DNA of 64,000 nucleotides, taken from the NCBI GenBank assembly GCA_015056915.1, contig SVFK01000002.1:1-64000 (forward strand). Direction: 5' to 3'. The position numbers and the translations under genes are program-made. The DNA is from Lachnospiraceae bacterium. GTDB lineage: Bacteria; Bacillota; Clostridia; Lachnospirales; Lachnospiraceae. The number at the start of each line of letters is the position of its first letter. Position 1 is the stretch's first letter. Under the pieces are notes generated by a model. That model searched no databases. It saw nothing but the letters and a program-made list of their open reading frames with translations, and was not told the origin of the DNA. Positions 7,701-16,737 of the stretch are shown here, one piece after another.

Positions 7701-7740
7701 GTGTGTAGTGTGGTACACGAGTGTGTAGTGTGGTACGCGA
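7701..7740 (+). repeat. Two tandem 20-bp repeats upstream of a promoter
   Basis: 7701-7720 and 7721-7740 are the same 20-mer except one base (GTGTGTAGTGTGGTAC then A/G then CGA). A degenerate third copy precedes it (7684-7700). The second copy ends 5 bases before the -35 box at 7746, the place expected for an activator or repressor site. Confidence 0.75.
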
Positions 7741-7745
7741 GTAGG

Positions 7746-7774
7746 TTGACTTTCTGGTGGAGGTTCGGTATAAT
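7746..7774 (+). promoter_or_regulatory. Strong sigma-A promoter of the six-gene envelope operon
   Basis: TTGACT (7746-7751), 17-base spacer, TATAAT (7769-7774). One mismatch from consensus in 12 bases, about 80 bases before the first start codon. Confidence 0.8.
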
Positions 7775-7854
7775 ATTTTTGTCAAATTTCGACAAATTAT
7801 ACTTGTCAGAAAGAAATGCTGACCTGACAAATAGGAAAGAGGATGGGAGAAAAA

Positions 7855-9714
7855 ATGTTTTGTGAAAAATGTGGAAAACAAATGGATGATGCAGACAAGT
7901 TCTGTATGAACTGTGGTTGGCAGGTGCCTGCGAAGGATGAGGTAAAAGCGGAGCCTGTCGAAGAGGCTGTTGCGGCAGAAGCAACTGCTACAGAGAATGC
8001 TGTGGCTGATGCAAATACAACGGCAGAACCTGCAACTGTAGAGCCTGCAGCTACGGAGACTACAACTGTAGAGCCTGTAACTGTTGAAGCTGCATCTGCA
8101 GAGCCTGAGGTGAAGAACGTTCAGGAGGAAAGCAAGGCGGCAGACAATAAGGAGAAGCTGTCTTTTCTGAAAAACAAACCTCTTTTAATCGGAGCAGGAT
8201 GTGCTTTGGTAGTACTGGTTTTAATATTGGCTAATATTTCCGGTATTATCCATTTCTGCTATGCAACATTTGCATCTCCTGAAAAATATTACAGCTATAT
8301 TGAAAAGAGAGAAGCAAAGGAAGCTATTGAAGCGTTCCTGAATTATTATGACCGCGCCGTGGACAATATGGATTGGAGCGATAAGAAGGTTGAAACAGAT
8401 GTGTCTGTAGAGCTCTCAGAAGAAGTGCGTGATTTAATTGGCTTTACCGGTATTGATGTGGAATGGCTGGAGAGAGCTACCTTTGGTGCAGATGTAAATA
8501 TCAAGAATCAAAGAATTGGTGTGGGTGCTGAATTAGCATTGAACAAGGAAAAGCTTGTGTCTGCTAATATTGCATTGGATTGTCCAGAAGAAACCATGTA
8601 CATACAGGTTCCCGAGTTGATTAAAACCTATCTGGGAATTGAATTTGACGATATGGATATGGACTATGATGATGATGTATGGGAGCAGATGAAGGCAGCT
8701 GCAGATGCAATGCCGGACAGCAAGAAGATTGGCAAGCTGATGAATAAGTATGTTGACATTGCACTGGATACCATAGAAGATGTAGAGAAGGATAAGGGTA
8801 CTCTCAAGACTAAGGAAGTATCACAGAAGTGTACTGAGTTAGAGATCACAATAGATGAGGATGCAATGCAGGATATGTTAGAGGCAGTGCTGGAGGCAAT
8901 GCAGGATGATGAAGAGCTGGAAGCACTGATTGTAACCTATGGTGATCTGAACGAAGATGTTACCGGCATGGATGGCGATGACATGTACGAAGCCTTTGAA
9001 GATGAAATAGATGATATGTTGGATAGTCTGGATTATTTGATGTATGACGATGAAGAAATCGTTATGACTCTGTGGGTAGACGGTAAAGGCGTAGTAAGAG
9101 GCAGAAGCATCGAATACATGGGAGATGAAATCTCTGTAATTATGCCTCAGAAGGGTTCCAAGTACGGCTTTGAAGCGCAGATGGAGACCTCTTATGGTGA
9201 AACTGTTGCTCTGGTAGGAAACGGAAAACGTTCCGGCAATAAGCTTGATGGTGAATTCTCTATCAAGTATAATTCTTCCCGCCTTGTAGATATCGTTGTT
9301 GATGATTATAACACTGAGAAGATTAAAGAGGGTACTTTGAATGGTTGCTTTACTGTAAGTCTGTCAGATGCAGCAGGTACACTTGTGGGTATGACCGGAG
9401 TAGAAGGTCTTGCAGGATTATCTGATTACAGTATTCAGATGGATATTGCAGCTGATGACAGTAAGCAGGATTGCGTTTTCAAGCTGTATGATGAAGATGA
9501 GAAGATTGCTACGGTTGAAGTAAATTCCAAGATGGGCAGCGGAAGCAAGGTGTCTGTACCGTCCTCCAAGAATGTTGAAATGGCTAAGGATGCCGACGAT
9601 ATGGAAGATTGGGTGGAAGACATGGAATTTGAAGGTCTGCTTAAGACTCTGGAGGATAAGGTTGGAGTTCCGTCCAAATGGATTAAGCTTGCCGAAGAGG
9701 TACTTGATTTATAA
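7855..9714 (+). CDS. Zinc-ribbon, single-TM protein with large extracytoplasmic domain
   Basis: 619 residues from ATG 7855, preferred over ATG 7843 because GGGAG lies at a workable distance. Order: zinc ribbon with Cys 3, 6, 17 and 20; an Ala/Thr/Glu/Pro-rich linker with repeated EPA/TVEP units to about residue 85; one TM segment about 110-133; then about 480 residues outside, very acidic and beta-rich, with runs such as DDMDMDYDDD. The layout (cytoplasmic zinc ribbon, TM, long outer domain) recalls TcaA-like envelope proteins, though I see no specific family match. It is the first gene of an operon with an ABC-2 exporter and an amidase, pointing to an envelope role. Confidence 0.75.
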   Translation: MFCEKCGKQMDDADKFCMNCGWQVPAKDEVKAEPVEEAVAAEATATENAVADANTTAEPATVEPAATETTTVEPVTVEAASAEPEVKNVQEESKAADNKEKLSFLKNKPLLIGAGCALVVLVLILANISGIIHFCYATFASPEKYYSYIEKREAKEAIEAFLNYYDRAVDNMDWSDKKVETDVSVELSEEVRDLIGFTGIDVEWLERATFGADVNIKNQRIGVGAELALNKEKLVSANIALDCPEETMYIQVPELIKTYLGIEFDDMDMDYDDDVWEQMKAAADAMPDSKKIGKLMNKYVDIALDTIEDVEKDKGTLKTKEVSQKCTELEITIDEDAMQDMLEAVLEAMQDDEELEALIVTYGDLNEDVTGMDGDDMYEAFEDEIDDMLDSLDYLMYDDEEIVMTLWVDGKGVVRGRSIEYMGDEISVIMPQKGSKYGFEAQMETSYGETVALVGNGKRSGNKLDGEFSIKYNSSRLVDIVVDDYNTEKIKEGTLNGCFTVSLSDAAGTLVGMTGVEGLAGLSDYSIQMDIAADDSKQDCVFKLYDEDEKIATVEVNSKMGSGSKVSVPSSKNVEMAKDADDMEDWVEDMEFEGLLKTLEDKVGVPSKWIKLAEEVLDL

Positions 9715-9752
9715 TTTCATAGAAAATAATATAGGTTTGCGGAGGGTGCACT

Positions 9753-10421
9753 GTGGATTTGGAAATCAGCCATATAAGGAAAAGCTTTAAGAAAAAGTCT
9801 GTGTTGCGTGACATTACACTTTCTGGAAAGAAGGGAGACTGCATCGGTATTCTGGGAGGAAACGGATGTGGCAAGACAACGCTTCTTTCCATTCTGGCAG
9901 GAGCGCAGAAGGCAGATGAAGGAAGCTTTTTCTGGCAGGGCAGCGATATGTTGAAGGACGACGTATTGCGGTCACGTATGGTTGGTTATGTTCCACAGGG
10001 CACCCCTCTTTTTGAAGAATTGTCTGCAAAGGATAATTTGCGTCTTTGGTACGACAAGGAGGATATGAAGAAGGAATTGACAGATGGCGTTTTAGCCATG
10101 TTGGGAATTGACGAATTCCTTAAGGTTCCCGTCGGTAAACTGTCAGGTGGTATGAAGAAACGTTTAAGTATCGGTTGTGCAGTGGCAGGTAAGCCACCGA
10201 TTCTGCTTTTAGATGAACCCACAGCAGCTTTGGATTTGGTCTGTCGACAGCGGATTTGGGATTATTTGGCGGATTATCGGCAAAGGGGAGGTATTGTTCT
10301 TTTAGTAACCCATGATATTGCCGAGATTGAAAACTGCAGCAAATGCTTCCTGTTTAAGGACGGAAGTCTTGTTGATTATGTCTATGATGGCGATGTGCGC
10401 GGGCTCGTGGGGCAACTATAA
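9753..10421 (+). CDS. ABC transporter ATP-binding protein
   Basis: 222 residues, GTG start at 9753 with GGAGGG 6 bases upstream. Walker A GGNGCGKTT near residue 35, Q-loop VPQGTP, signature LSGGM near 131, Walker B ILLLDEP, D-loop and switch His in VTHDIAEIE. A single nucleotide-binding domain of the ABC-2/CcmA group. It overlaps the first permease by one base and presumably drives the two following permeases. Substrate unknown. Confidence 0.9.
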   Translation: MDLEISHIRKSFKKKSVLRDITLSGKKGDCIGILGGNGCGKTTLLSILAGAQKADEGSFFWQGSDMLKDDVLRSRMVGYVPQGTPLFEELSAKDNLRLWYDKEDMKKELTDGVLAMLGIDEFLKVPVGKLSGGMKKRLSIGCAVAGKPPILLLDEPTAALDLVCRQRIWDYLADYRQRGGIVLLVTHDIAEIENCSKCFLFKDGSLVDYVYDGDVRGLVGQL

Positions 10422-11671
10422 TGCAAATGGATGTGAATAAGCTGCTAAAATATTTAATATTACAATGTAAGAGAATCCTGCATGCTGTCCCGGCGGTATT
10501 GGTTATATCTCTGCTCTTAGCCGTTGTAGTGGGGTTATTAGGTGCAGGTATGATTTCCAAGGATGCATCTGACGAGAAGATGCTTAAGCTTGAGGTGGGA
10601 ATCGTAGGTGATGTATCTGATAGTTACCTGGGGTTTGGTATTATGGCAATCAGACAGTTGGATTCTGTTCGTTTTGCGGTGAATTTTGAGGAAATGAGCC
10701 GTCAGGAGGCAGAGGCAGCTCTGGTATCAGGAGATATTGATGCCTTTTGCGTAATACCGGATGGTTTTGTTGATTCCATTGTCAGCGGTGACAATATGCA
10801 GATTACCTGCTATTCCAGCAATGGGCAGCTTGGTCTGGGCACTATGGTGCTACAAGAGATTCTGCAGGCTGTATCGGAGATGGTAGTACAGTCGCAAGGT
10901 GCGATATATAGTATGCAGACTATCTGTCGAGAGCATGGGTTGGATAATATATTGTGGGAAGCAACAGATGAGTTAAATCTGGAATATATTAGTTTTATCA
11001 TAAATCGCGACCAAATTTATGATTTGAAATTGCTTGGAATATCCGATCAGCTATCTATGGTTGGTTATTATATATGTGGAATTGCGGTGTTGTTCTTTTT
11101 GATTTGGGGAGTCAATGGCTGCCCGCTTTTTGTGCGAAGAGATATGTCGCTTGCGAAGCTTCTTGCTGCCAATGGCAGAGGTGCAATTTCGCAGGTTTTA
11201 TGTGAATATATAGCATACCTGCTACTTATGACAATCAGTTTTCTGGGGCTTGTTGTATTGGCAGGAGGCATTTGTGAGGGCTTGGATTTGTCCTTTGACG
11301 AGTGGAAACGTATTGATTTTGAGGTTGTATTGTCATTTGCAATCAGGCTGCTTCCTGCGGCTGCCATGCTTACTGCCATGGCCTTGCTGGGGCATGAATT
11401 GGTATCTAATGCGATTAGTGGTATGCTTCTACAGTTTCTGGGAGCTATGGTAATGGGATATTTATCAGGGTGCTTGTATCCCCGAACCTTTTTGCCGGAA
11501 GCCATGCAGATACTGGGAGAAATGTTACCTTCCGGTGTGGCCTTGACGTATGCCTCCGGCTGTATGAGAGAGGTATATCAGGTGGGAAATATATTATGCA
11601 TGTTGGGATATACTTGCGTATTTATTGTCCTTACGATAGCACTACGCTATAGAAAACTTTTACGGAATTAG
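10421..11671 (+). CDS. ABC-2 type permease (first subunit)
   Basis: 416 residues. One TM helix near residues 22-44, a soluble loop of about 170 residues, then five or six TM helices from about residue 205 to the end, the standard ABC-2 half-transporter layout with an extracytoplasmic domain between TM1 and TM2. It starts on the last base of the ATPase stop codon and is followed 15 bases later by a second ABC-2 permease, so the exporter is probably a heterodimer with one ATPase. Confidence 0.8.
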   Translation: MQMDVNKLLKYLILQCKRILHAVPAVLVISLLLAVVVGLLGAGMISKDASDEKMLKLEVGIVGDVSDSYLGFGIMAIRQLDSVRFAVNFEEMSRQEAEAALVSGDIDAFCVIPDGFVDSIVSGDNMQITCYSSNGQLGLGTMVLQEILQAVSEMVVQSQGAIYSMQTICREHGLDNILWEATDELNLEYISFIINRDQIYDLKLLGISDQLSMVGYYICGIAVLFFLIWGVNGCPLFVRRDMSLAKLLAANGRGAISQVLCEYIAYLLLMTISFLGLVVLAGGICEGLDLSFDEWKRIDFEVVLSFAIRLLPAAAMLTAMALLGHELVSNAISGMLLQFLGAMVMGYLSGCLYPRTFLPEAMQILGEMLPSGVALTYASGCMREVYQVGNILCMLGYTCVFIVLTIALRYRKLLRN

Positions 11672-11686
11672 TATTTACCGGAAAGG

Positions 11687-12844
11687 ATGGCATTCACAGG
11701 CGTGAAAAAAATAAAAAAGATTTGGTTATGGTGTGCCCTAATGAATAAGGCGGCGTTGAAAAGGTCCAGTTTTTTGATAATACTGGCAAGCATTCCTTTT
11801 CTGGCGCTGGGTGTAAATTTAATGACGGAGCAGGATAGCGGAGTGCTTAAAATTGTACTGTTTCAGGAAAACAGTCGAGATGAAGCGGTCACAGAAATTC
11901 TTGATAAACTAATGAATGAGGACAGCATTATCAGTTATCTGGATGCATCCTCTCAGAAGGAAGCTGAGGAAATAGTTCAGGCAGGACAGGCAGATGCTGC
12001 CTGGATTTTTCACGAGAATTTTCAGGAAAAGCTGGAAGCATGCATGGCAGGTGACGAAGAAGCGGGTGCTTTTATTACGATTATCGAAAAGGAAGATAAC
12101 CCTATATTGAATCTGTCCACCATAAAGCTTTTTGATGCGGTATATGAAGCTTGTTCTTATGCAATGTATTCTCACTTTGTTACTGACAAGCTTGCAGGTG
12201 GCGTGGAAATATCGGAGGCAGAGCTGGAGCAATATTACCGGGACCATATAGTGGAAGGAAATTTGTTTCAATTAAAGTATCTGGACGGAGAAGCAGTAGA
12301 AACAGAAATGTCTTATCTGGAGTACCCGGTCAGAGGTATTTTATCCTTGGTAATTGTGTTGTGTGGACTTGCATCCTGTATTTTCTTTATGCAGGATGAG
12401 GGAAAGGGCGTTTTTACGTGGTTACCGATTCAGAGAAGTCTGCTTATAAATTGGGGATATCATATGCCGGTGCTGTTAGATACCGGTTTGGTGGTATTGG
12501 TTGCATTAAGCTTAACGACAGGCTTTTCCGGTTGGTGGTGGGAAATATTTCTGATGCTTTTGTACTTGCTGATGGTGGTTGGTTTTTGTGATGTGGTACG
12601 CAGGCTTAGTGGCAGTGTTGTGAGATTAGGTGCCATGATTCCGGTATTAATGTTGATTATGCTGGTTGTTTGTCCTATTTTCATGAAGCCTCCCATTATA
12701 AAGCCATTGCAGCTTTTGTTGCCACCATTCTATTATTTATGCGCTCTTCATAGTAACACATATGTGTTAGGAATGATTGTGTATATTGTATTGGTTTTGG
12801 CGATTGATTATCTGTTATTGCGTTATAAAGCAAAAAGAAAATAG
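11687..12844 (+). CDS. ABC-2 type permease (second subunit)
   Basis: 385 residues from ATG 11687 (a GTG at 11702 is an alternative since the GGAAAGG motif directly abuts 11687). TM near residues 25-43, an acidic outer domain to about 205, then about six TM helices ending with a basic KAKRK tail. Same layout as the preceding permease but divergent in sequence. It lies 11 bases before the zinc-ribbon/YARHG gene. Confidence 0.75.
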   Translation: MAFTGVKKIKKIWLWCALMNKAALKRSSFLIILASIPFLALGVNLMTEQDSGVLKIVLFQENSRDEAVTEILDKLMNEDSIISYLDASSQKEAEEIVQAGQADAAWIFHENFQEKLEACMAGDEEAGAFITIIEKEDNPILNLSTIKLFDAVYEACSYAMYSHFVTDKLAGGVEISEAELEQYYRDHIVEGNLFQLKYLDGEAVETEMSYLEYPVRGILSLVIVLCGLASCIFFMQDEGKGVFTWLPIQRSLLINWGYHMPVLLDTGLVVLVALSLTTGFSGWWWEIFLMLLYLLMVVGFCDVVRRLSGSVVRLGAMIPVLMLIMLVVCPIFMKPPIIKPLQLLLPPFYYLCALHSNTYVLGMIVYIVLVLAIDYLLLRYKAKRK

Positions 12845-12855
12845 GAGGAAGGCAT

Positions 12856-13659
12856 ATGTTTTGTAAATTTTGCGGTGAAAAAATAGGCGATACAGCAATG
12901 TTTTGTCCCAAATGCGGAAAGCAGCTGAAGACTGTGGAGGTATCGGCACCTCAAGAACCGGTGGCTATTGAAGAATCAGCGAATACAGAAGAAATGAAGC
13001 AGGACGGAGGCAATAAGATTACAACAGCTATTGTGATTTGTCTCATATTGATATTGATTGCAGCAAGTATTTTTTTGGGTGCTATGTTAATGGGGAACAC
13101 GGGCAATTCCGATAGACGAGAGGAGGACTCTCAGGAAACGGAAATAGAAGAGGATGTTGCAGAGGAAAGTGATGATGAGAATTCTGTAGAAGAAAGTAGT
13201 GCAGAAGTAAGTGATGTAACTGAAACAGAGGCTGTTGAAGAGGTGCTGCCGGAAGAAGATTTGGCGGGACAGAGTACTATAGCGGTTTCGGAGGAGATAG
13301 CGGAGCCTCGGATAGAAGAAGCTTTGCCAGAGGAGTCTCCGTTTTCTCAGGAAGCGTATGTAGAGGAAAACATTCAGGAAGAGTCAGAATATATACTTCC
13401 CAACAGTAATGTGGAATTTCTTACAAAAGCAGATTTATTCGGTCTGACACAGGAAGAATGCCGCTTGGCAAGAAATGAGCTGTTTGCAAGACACGGAAGA
13501 AGATTTCAGGATGCAGAGCTACAGGCATATTTTGATTCCTGTAGCTGGTATTTTGGCACTATCGAACCGGAAGATTTTGATGATTCCATGCTGAATGAGT
13601 ATGAAGTGTTTAACAGAGATTTAATCGTTGAATATGAAGAGGAGCAGGGATATCGATGA
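12856..13659 (+). CDS. Zinc-ribbon, single-TM protein with C-terminal YARHG domain
   Basis: 267 residues, RBS AGGAGG. Zinc ribbon with Cys 3, 6, 17 and 20, one TM helix near 55-80, an acidic Glu/Ser-rich spacer to about 195, and a C-terminal YARHG domain (ARNELFARHGRRF, then a Trp-Tyr-containing segment and LNEYEVFNRDLI). YARHG domains are extracellular and common in Firmicutes, of unproven function, often near peptidoglycan proteins. Paralogous in its first 22 residues to the 7855 gene. The stop overlaps the amidase start (ATGA at 13656). Confidence 0.85.
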   Translation: MFCKFCGEKIGDTAMFCPKCGKQLKTVEVSAPQEPVAIEESANTEEMKQDGGNKITTAIVICLILILIAASIFLGAMLMGNTGNSDRREEDSQETEIEEDVAEESDDENSVEESSAEVSDVTETEAVEEVLPEEDLAGQSTIAVSEEIAEPRIEEALPEESPFSQEAYVEENIQEESEYILPNSNVEFLTKADLFGLTQEECRLARNELFARHGRRFQDAELQAYFDSCSWYFGTIEPEDFDDSMLNEYEVFNRDLIVEYEEEQGYR

Positions 13660-14777
13660 AATTGAGACAAGGGCTGGTACTTTTGAGTTGCTTGTGTTTT
13701 TTTATGACAGGTTGCAGCGATAACGGAGAGAGTAAGGCAACGGAGGCTGTGAAAATAGAAGCGCAGGATATTCAGGAGCCGGAGTCTTCCACTGTACCGG
13801 AGGAAGAGGAGCAGTTATCCGATAATACAGAAAATATAATACAGGAAGATAATGCATCAGAGGAAGCTAATGTACCAGAAGAAACTGGTACGCAGACTGG
13901 TGGCGGTTTGGCGGAAAGCGAAGAAGTGCTGATTGTGGAGGAAGTGCAGAAGACAATGTATACTACGGATTCTGTCAGAGTCAGAACGGCACCTTCCCTC
14001 GAAGCGGAAATATACAAGGTTCTTGAAAGACGGGATGCTGTAGGTGTGATTTCTACAGATGGAGAGTGGAGTAAGATATTGTTGGATGACGGAATCTATT
14101 ATGTTGCCAGCGAGTATCTGAAGGAGAAGAGTGACAGTGCCAACGGTTATCTGGTTGTGATTGATGCAGGTCATCAGAGCAAGGGTAATAGTGATAAGGA
14201 GCCGGTAGGTCCCGGAGCATCTGAAATGAAGGCAAAGGTATCCGGCGGAACTGCAGGTTGTGTCAGTGGATGGGCAGAATACGAGCTGAACCTGGCTGTT
14301 GCGCTGGAATTGGAGGCTGAATTGATTGACCGGGGTTATGAGGTTTTGATGGTAAGAACAACTCACGATGTTGATATCAGCAACAGTGAGCGTGCTATGG
14401 TAGCAAATGATGCTCAGGCAGACGCTTTTATTCGAATTCATGCAAACGGCTCCACCGATTCTTCCGTACACGGAGCAATGACTATATGTCAGACACCGAG
14501 CAATCCCTACAATAGTGCATTTTATGAAGAAAGCAGAGATTTGTCAGACTGTGTTCTTGATAATCTTGTAGCAGCTACCGGTTGCAAAAAACAGTATGTC
14601 TGGGAAACAGATACTATGAGTGGTATAAACTGGTGTCAGGTTCCGGTTACGATTGTGGAGATGGGATATATGACGAATCCCGAGGAGGATACACTTATGG
14701 CAACGGAGGAATATCAGGCAAAGCTTGCAACAGGAATTGCAAATGGTATTGATCAATTTCTGTTGGTGTCAGAATAG
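13656..14777 (+). CDS. SH3b-containing N-acetylmuramoyl-L-alanine amidase, lipoprotein
   Basis: 373 residues. Type II signal with lipobox MTGC (Cys 20), an acidic Glu/Pro linker to about 95, a bacterial SH3 domain about 100-162 (SVRVRTAPSLEAEIYKVL, then the Trp-containing GEWSKI), and an Amidase_3 domain about 167-370. Zinc and catalytic residues are visible: His in IDAGHQ, Glu in AEYELNLA, His in RIHANGS, Glu in VEMGYMTN. Such enzymes cut the bond between muramic acid and the stem peptide. Last gene of the operon, which supports a cell-wall function for the whole set. Confidence 0.88.
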   Translation: MKLRQGLVLLSCLCFFMTGCSDNGESKATEAVKIEAQDIQEPESSTVPEEEEQLSDNTENIIQEDNASEEANVPEETGTQTGGGLAESEEVLIVEEVQKTMYTTDSVRVRTAPSLEAEIYKVLERRDAVGVISTDGEWSKILLDDGIYYVASEYLKEKSDSANGYLVVIDAGHQSKGNSDKEPVGPGASEMKAKVSGGTAGCVSGWAEYELNLAVALELEAELIDRGYEVLMVRTTHDVDISNSERAMVANDAQADAFIRIHANGSTDSSVHGAMTICQTPSNPYNSAFYEESRDLSDCVLDNLVAATGCKKQYVWETDTMSGINWCQVPVTIVEMGYMTNPEEDTLMATEEYQAKLATGIANGIDQFLLVSE

Positions 14778-14894
14778 AGAATGATAGAAAATGTTACTTT
14801 TTTCAATATTTTTTTTAAAAACAGTTGAAATATGTGTACTTTTATATTAAACTGTTAAAGAATTATAACGTGAAAATTTTAGGAGGAATATATT

Positions 14895-15452
14895 ATGATT
14901 TCTGCAGGCGATTTCAGAAATGGTATTACTATTGAATATGATAACAATGTATACCAGATTATTGAATTCCAGCATGTTAAACCTGGAAAGGGCGCAGCTT
15001 TTGTTAGAACTAAGCTGAAAAACATCAAGAGTGGTGGTGTGGTAGAGAAGACCTTCAGACCTACCGAGAAATGCCCTCAGGCACGTATTGATAGAAAAGA
15101 AATGCAGTATCTGTACAGTGATGGTGATTTATATTACTTCATGGATACAGAAAATTACGAGCAGATTGCTTTGAACGATGAAGCTGTAGGCGATGCGTTG
15201 AAGTTTGTAAAAGAGAACGAAATGTGTAAGGTATGTTCTCATAACGGCAGTGTATTCTCTGTTGAGCCTCCTCTTTTTGTTGAGCTTGAGATTACAGAGA
15301 CCGAGCCCGGCTTTAAGGGTGATACAGCTACCGGAGCTACCAAGCCTGCTACTGTAGAAACCGGAGCGGTTGTTTATGTTCCTCTGTTTGTAGATCAGGG
15401 CGATAAGATTAAGATTGACACCAGAACCGGTGAATATCTGTCTCGTGTTTAA
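14895..15452 (+). CDS. efp: Elongation factor P
   Basis: 185 residues, full length. EF-P relieves ribosome stalling at proline runs. The modification loop HVKPGKGAA carries Lys at residue 32, the lysine version of the tip. The C-terminal signature [16 protein letters not shown] is intact. RBS AGGAGG, own transcription unit: it begins 117 bases after the amidase and ends at a hairpin terminator (15475-15526). Confidence 0.96.
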   Translation: MISAGDFRNGITIEYDNNVYQIIEFQHVKPGKGAAFVRTKLKNIKSGGVVEKTFRPTEKCPQARIDRKEMQYLYSDGDLYYFMDTENYEQIALNDEAVGDALKFVKENEMCKVCSHNGSVFSVEPPLFVELEITETEPGFKGDTATGATKPATVETGAVVYVPLFVDQGDKIKIDTRTGEYLSRV

Positions 15453-15474
15453 GTAACTTTTCTGGAAGACTTGT

Positions 15475-15526
15475 AAGACAATGGACATGCTTCTTATTGT
15501 ATAAGAGGCTGCCATTGTCTTTTTGA
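15475..15526 (+). terminator. Rho-independent terminator after efp
   Basis: AAGACAATGG (15475-15484) pairs with CCATTGTCTT (15512-15521), the loop itself holding an inner CTTCTTAT/ATAAGAG hairpin, followed by a T run. Confidence 0.8.
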
Positions 15527-15635
15527 TTTTAGGAGAAATACCTCTTACCTTGTATATCGGATGCTTTGCCGTGCAGTCAAAGCAGCACTGCAGGACTGCA
15601 GATACGAAGAAGCAGTGCAGAAAGAGGGTATACTT

Positions 15636-16553
15636 ATGGAAATGAATGAATTTGCAGAAAAAGTGCGGAAGGCGATGGTGGAGGTTCTTGGTGACGGATA
15701 TGAGGTAAAGCTACAGGAGGTGCAGAAGAATAACGGTGTCCGATTACAAGGACTACTGATTTTAACGGAAAAGCAAAATGTTTCTCCCACCATTTATCTA
15801 AAACCCTTCTGGGAAGCCTATGAGGGTGGTGTGACATTGGCTGATTTGATAAAAAAGATATTGCAGATATACCGGGAGGATACCCCGGGAGAATGTGTAG
15901 ATATGTCTTTTTTCAGAGATTTTGAAAAGGTCAAGGATCGAATCTGTTATCGCTTGATTGATGCAGGACAGAATCGTGAGCTTTTAGAGAAAATCCCCCA
16001 TATTCCGTTCCTTGATCTGGCAATCTGCTTTTATTATGCCTATGAAGGAAATGCGTTAGGCAGTGGCAGTATTTTAATCTATCACACCCACAGGCTGCTA
16101 TGGCAGACAGATGTAACGGAGTTAATGAGTCTGGCACAGACCAATACGGAGAGATTGTTTCCGTGGGAGTGTCAGTCTATGGAGTCTGTACTAAAGGAAA
16201 TTATGGAGCAGGAGCAGCAGGAAGGATGTGTACCGGAAGAAGAGGAGCGACAACAGCTTCATGAGGAGATCCCTATGCACATTTTGAGTAACAGGCAGAG
16301 AGTGTATGGAGCTGCATGTATCCTGTATCACGGTGTCTTGAAGGAGCTTGCGGAGAAAAGCGGAGCGAATCTATATATTCTGCCCAGCTCGGTTCATGAA
16401 GTGATATTGTTGCCGGATCATCATACGGAAGATACGCAACAACTTAAAAATATGATTTATGAAGTAAATCGTACTCAGCTGGAGCCTGAGGAAGTGTTGT
16501 CTGATAGTCTATACTATTTTGATCGTTTAGAACAGAACGTCCGAATTATCTAG
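15636..16553 (+). CDS. DUF5688 family protein
   Basis: 305 residues from ATG 15636 (RBS AGAGGG), preferred over an in-frame ATG at 15561 lacking an RBS. It matches the Clostridia-specific DUF5688 group as I recall it: NNGVRLQGLLI and YLKPFWEAYEGG at the N-terminus and LPSSVHEVILLPD with YYFDRLE at the C-terminus. No TM or catalytic motif recognised. Such proteins are typical of Lachnospiraceae and have no known role. It precedes a tRNA gene by 94 bases with no terminator seen between them. Confidence 0.75.
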   Translation: MEMNEFAEKVRKAMVEVLGDGYEVKLQEVQKNNGVRLQGLLILTEKQNVSPTIYLKPFWEAYEGGVTLADLIKKILQIYREDTPGECVDMSFFRDFEKVKDRICYRLIDAGQNRELLEKIPHIPFLDLAICFYYAYEGNALGSGSILIYHTHRLLWQTDVTELMSLAQTNTERLFPWECQSMESVLKEIMEQEQQEGCVPEEEERQQLHEEIPMHILSNRQRVYGAACILYHGVLKELAEKSGANLYILPSSVHEVILLPDHHTEDTQQLKNMIYEVNRTQLEPEEVLSDSLYYFDRLEQNVRII

Positions 16554-16613
16554 TTTTTATTCTTTTATTTTCCAAAAAAATCGGGTAGACATAAGAGCTC
16601 TTTTATGATATTA

Positions 16614-16737
16614 TAATCAGGGTGATGTAACAAATTTGTAATATTTTGCATCCGTAGTCTAATGGATAGAACGGAGGCCTCCGACGCCTTTAATGCAGGT
16701 TCGATTCCTGTCGGATGCATTTACATCACCTTGATTA
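16614..16737 (+). promoter_or_regulatory. Inverted repeat enclosing the tRNA-Arg gene
   Basis: TAATCAGGGTGATGTAA (16614-16630) is complementary to TTACATCACCTTGATTA (16721-16737) over 17 positions with one G:T. The 3' arm overlaps the CACCTT arm of a terminator-like hairpin (16727-16751). A -10-like TATAAT (16612-16617) overlaps the 5' arm, and an alternative TATGAT lies at 16604-16609; no convincing -35 seen. Confidence 0.7.
16648..16719 (+). tRNA. tRNA-Arg (anticodon CCG)
   Basis: Cloverleaf by eye: acceptor GCATCCG (16648-16654) with CGGATGC (16712-16718), discriminator A 16719, no encoded CCA. Anticodon stem GAGGC/GCCTT around loop CTCCGAC, giving anticodon CCG at 16681-16683, reading CGG. 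T arm GCAGG-TTCGATT-CCTGT. The D stem (GTCT/GAAC) has a C-A mismatch and a G:T, weaker than usual. The 3' end lies 32 bases before the next coding start. Confidence 0.9.

Noticed and set aside
13857-14471. 204-codon open frame antisense to the amidase gene
   Set aside because: Runs over well-supported amidase motifs; no RBS.
16586-16617. tRNA promoter TAGACA ... TATAAT
   Set aside because: Spacer of 20 bases is too long; not listed as a promoter.
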